From the NCBI RefSeq assembly GCF_008705135.1, contig NZ_CP023694.1, positions 6,429,001 through 6,493,000 of the forward strand: a stretch of 64,000 nt of DNA. Reading direction: 5' to 3'. The notes under the pieces are model-generated. The model was given only the letters and a program-made list of their open reading frames with translations. It had not been told where the DNA came from and searched no databases. Numbering within the stretch: position 1 is the first letter of the stretch; every line of letters begins with the position of its first letter. This DNA is from Streptomyces coeruleorubidus. GTDB lineage: Bacteria; Actinomycetota; Actinomycetes; Streptomycetales; Streptomycetaceae. A program made the translations under genes and the position numbers. Below, in pieces: positions 61,506 to 64,000 of the stretch.

Positions 61506-63694
61506 CCCTCCTCCGGGTCCTGCCCGAGCGCCGCCCGCAGGGCGGGCAGGCCGTACTCCTCCTCCACGTCGACACCGGTGCCGTAGAGCTGGTCCTCCAG
61601 CAGGGGCAGGATCTGGGTGCGCCAGACGAGGTCGAGTCCCTCCGCCCGGGCCGCGGCGGGCTTCATCAGGTACGACGGCCCGATCGCCCGGTCGGCGTCG
61701 CCGAGCCGGGCGTTGAGCTCGTCCAGCAGCCGGGCCGCGGTGTCCGGCAGTCCGCGCTCACGCAGCCAGCGGTCCAGCAGGCCCTGGACCGGCGGCTTCT
61801 CGGGGGAGAGGCGGCGGAAGGCGAAGCGCCGGCGCATCGCCGCGTCGACGAGGGCGATCGAGCGGTCGGCGGTGTTCATCGTGCCGATGAGGAACAGGTT
61901 GTCCGGCAGGGTGAACGGGGCGTGCGGGCTGTACTGGGTGGTGACGGGCTCCTCGCGGTACTCCAGCAGGAAGTACAGCTCGCCGAAGACCTTCGCCAGG
62001 TTGGCCCGGTTGATCTCGTCGACGATCAGGACGTACGGATTGGCCGGGTCCTTCGCGGCACGCTCGGCGAGCAGCCGGAACGGCCCGGGCACGACGTCGA
62101 ACACCACCGAGCCGCCCTCGCCCCGGACGGGACGGAACCCCTCGAAGAAGTCCTCGTAGGTGTACGAGGGGTGGAACTGCACCAGCTCCACCCGGTCGGG
62201 GCCGGCGAGATGCCGGGCGAGGGCGCGGGCGAGGTAGGTCTTCCCGGTGCCGGGCGGGCCGTGGAAGACGAGCTGCCCCTGCTCCTGGAGCTGTTCGGCC
62301 GTCTCGCGCAGCCACTCCAGCGGCATCAGCAGCCGCGCGGCCAGCTCCTCGGTGACCGGCGGCAGTTCCAGCGCCTTGGTGACGTCGACGTCGACGAGCT
62401 CCTCGGCGACCACGTCCTCCAGCCCCGCCCGCTCGGCGAGTTCGGCCGCGACGCTGCTGATGTCGTAGAGCGTCGGCGGCAGGGGCAGCCGGGCCTGCAC
62501 ACGCTCGGGCAGCTCCGCGCGGACGAGCGGCCGCTCGGCGGTGGCCCAGCGCACCGGTCGGCGCCGGGCGTTGTCCGGGCCCTCCGAGGCGTCGTACGCG
62601 GCCGGGCCCTGGACGGTTCCGACGTGCACCTCGTCCGGAGTGACGGTGACGACCAGGTCGCCCGGCTGCATGACGGTGAGAAAGGCGTGCAGCTGGTACG
62701 CGGCCTGCCCGCGCAACTGGGCGCTCGACTCCGGCATCGCCTCGGCGACGGCCCGCTGCACGTCCTGCTTGGCGGAGCCGGCGGGGATCTCCGGGATCTC
62801 CCGCCAGGCCATCGAGCAGTAGCCGCGCCGCAGCCAGTCCGGGATGAAGTTGCGCCCGTCCACGTTGTACCCGCGCACCAGCCAGCCGCGCTGCTCGTGT
62901 TCGACGGCGCCCCTGCGCCACCGGCCCACCCACGGCTCGTCGTAGAAGTCGACCGCTTGCCCGGTCTGTTCCTCCAGCGTCCGGCACAGTTCCAGCAGAT
63001 CGCGGTCGTCGTCGCCGGTGGGCTCGGGGAGTTCGTCCGCGAAGGCCTTGACGATCTCCTGCTTGTGGTAGGCGCTGGCGATCGGCTGGTACGTCTCCGG
63101 GAAGAGCAGGTGCAGCAGGACGTGGATCTGCGCCCGGCCCTTCTTGTGCCCGACGGACCGCTGGACGTCCAGGCACTCCTCGCGGAACCGCCAGGGGTCG
63201 TCCAGCAGCGCCTCCCGCTCGGCTTCGGGGAGCGCGGCGAGCCGCTCCACCAGCAGGACCAGGATCTGGAACTGCGCCCACCGGTAGTTCAGGAAGCCCT
63301 GGCCGCCGTGCAGGAAGCCCTTCAGACCCGGCTCCAGATCCGCCGGGACGGCCACCGGGCGATCGGCCCAGGACAGCACCTCGCCCAGGATCTGGCGCTT
63401 CTTGGCCAGCCCGATCTGCTCGGGCACCAGCGGTGCCATGTTCACGAACAGCAACTCGGCGGCGAGGACCACCGTCGCGTCCGGGGCGCCGTCGAGCTGG
63501 CGCCGCAGCTTGACCAGGAAGGTGTCCGAGGACTCGTCCGGCTGGTCCACGAACCGGACCCGCAGATCGGAGGCCGTCGCCCCGCTCCAGGCCGGCAACT
63601 CCCGCGCGAACGCGGACGTCCCGCTCAGCAGTCCCTCACGGAAGACCCGCCGCACCGCCGCCACGACATCGGTGCTTTCCGGCCGCCTCGCCAT
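61502..63694 (-). CDS. mcrB: McrB-like AAA+ GTPase with N-terminal reader region
   Basis: 730 residues from ATG 63694; the frame runs upstream to 63988 without homology. The C-terminal motor (~430-700) has Walker A HGPPGTGKT, Walker B VLIVDEINRANLAK and the McrB-specific IGTMNTADRS. Residues ~1-200 form an N-terminal region I do not recognise. Residues ~240-380 (RGYNVDGRNFIPDWLRRGYCSMAWREIP ... PGDLVVTVTPDEVHVGTVQG) resemble EVE/PUA-type modified-base readers. That makes it a modification-dependent restriction motor whose target base differs from that of E. coli McrB, but the reader assignment is tentative. Confidence 0.9.
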   Translation of the reverse strand: MARRPESTDVVAAVRRVFREGLLSGTSAFARELPAWSGATASDLRVRFVDQPDESSDTFLVKLRRQLDGAPDATVVLAAELLFVNMAPLVPEQIGLAKKRQILGEVLSWADRPVAVPADLEPGLKGFLHGGQGFLNYRWAQFQILVLLVERLAALPEAEREALLDDPWRFREECLDVQRSVGHKKGRAQIHVLLHLLFPETYQPIASAYHKQEIVKAFADELPEPTGDDDRDLLELCRTLEEQTGQAVDFYDEPWVGRWRRGAVEHEQRGWLVRGYNVDGRNFIPDWLRRGYCSMAWREIPEIPAGSAKQDVQRAVAEAMPESSAQLRGQAAYQLHAFLTVMQPGDLVVTVTPDEVHVGTVQGPAAYDASEGPDNARRRPVRWATAERPLVRAELPERVQARLPLPPTLYDISSVAAELAERAGLEDVVAEELVDVDVTKALELPPVTEELAARLLMPLEWLRETAEQLQEQGQLVFHGPPGTGKTYLARALARHLAGPDRVELVQFHPSYTYEDFFEGFRPVRGEGGSVVFDVVPGPFRLLAERAAKDPANPYVLIVDEINRANLAKVFGELYFLLEYREEPVTTQYSPHAPFTLPDNLFLIGTMNTADRSIALVDAAMRRRFAFRRLSPEKPPVQGLLDRWLRERGLPDTAARLLDELNARLGDADRAIGPSYLMKPAAARAEGLDLVWRTQILPLLEDQLYGTGVDVEEEYGLPALRAALGQDPEEG

Positions 63695-63804
63695 TTCGCC
63701 CCACCCCCTGGTGCTCGAATGGCCCAGACTAGGCGGACAGCGGCACGGAGGCCTCCAAGGGAGGCGCAAGGGCCACGACGGCGAACGAGAACGGTGTCCG
63801 ACCA

Positions 63805-64000
63805 GATGACGACAGCACACACCCCCGCGGTGACCCCGACGGCAGCGGACGACGGCGGCGAGGCCGGGAGGGGCACCGTGCTCTACCTCGGCCTGCGGCG
63901 CTCCCCCCTGGAATGGCGCGCCGAACTCGGCGCCGCCGCAGCACGGGGACTGAGCGTCCACGTCGCGTCCGACGCCGACGTCTCCCACACCGGGCTGCCC
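63805..64000 (+). CDS. N-terminal end of an unidentified gene (possible ATP-grasp)
   Basis: ATG 63805 opens a frame that continues to the window edge (65 codons seen) with strong third-position G/C bias. After a polar 27-residue leader it reads VLYLGLRRSPLEWRAELG and VHVASDADVS, a beta-alpha-beta start compatible with ATP-grasp or other Rossmann-like folds. No ribosome-binding site is evident. It is divergent from mcrB, 110 bp away. Too short to identify. Confidence 0.6.

Overview
The window is chromosomal DNA from a Streptomyces (or very close relative). It has about 72% G+C with strongly G/C-biased third codon positions, GTG and TTG starts, SARP and AfsA-type genes, rare TTA (bldA-type) codons and streptomycete repeat sequences. 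From memory only, without a search, the gene order outside 33-48 kb matches the Streptomyces coelicolor region around SCO5436-SCO5470: the glgB-pep2-treS-glgE-glgP block, paired neutral metalloproteases, ABC exporters, L,D-transpeptidases and the ADP-ribosyltransferase ScARP (SCO5461).

Layout. 0-4.4 kb: partial SDR gene, Lrp/AsnC regulator, MerR-thioredoxin pair, and a HelD-type RNA-polymerase helicase. 4.5-17.2 kb: a glycogen / alpha-maltose-1-phosphate block (glgB, maltokinase, treS, glgE on the minus strand; glgP divergent), with a subtilisin-type protease gene between glgE and glgP. glgE carries an apparent one-base deletion, and GlgB has a long Lys/Ala-rich histone-like N-terminus. 17.2-21.9 kb: a DUF1990 gene and two tandem paralogous M4 metalloproteases whose upstream regions share three sequence blocks at identical spacing. 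21.9-29.2 kb: four ABC half-exporters in two overlapping pairs, one with a ruined nucleotide-binding domain that contains a genome repeat. 29.3-32.9 kb: drrAB-like ABC transporter and a DesK/NarL-type two-component system.

32.9-47.9 kb is an accessory island with no counterpart in the synteny I recall. It holds an AfsA-like butenolide-type synthase, an MFS exporter, two HAD proteins (one lacking the catalytic nucleophile), an aldo/keto reductase, a FabH-ACP-FabF cassette preceded by a tiny coupled ORF, a type II thioesterase, a SARP activator, a 1300-residue iterative-looking type I PKS (KS-AT-degenerate DH-ACP, one TTA codon) and a TetR regulator. The strongest previously unremarked signal is a heptamer (consensus RCGTRAG, mostly RCGTGAG) repeated three times at exact 11-bp steps upstream of both the AfsA gene and the reductase/HAD/MFS operon, in each case reading towards the gene. 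This is SARP/PHO-box geometry. I infer that the island makes a small diffusible signal or an acylated aromatic polyketide under local SARP control.

48-64 kb returns to the conserved backbone: glgX, two lipoprotein L,D-transpeptidases, enoyl-CoA hydratase, an anti-sigma-type ATPase (TTA codon), a beta-propeller lipoprotein, a secreted DNA/guanine-type ADP-ribosyltransferase, GNAT, MerR, an EF-hand protein, an F420:NADP oxidoreductase-like protein, a MITE-like element, a signal-less GH25 lysozyme and a type IV McrBC restriction pair (TTA codon near the end of mcrC). The last 200 bases hold the start of a further gene. I saw no tRNA, rRNA, CRISPR, integrase or transposase.
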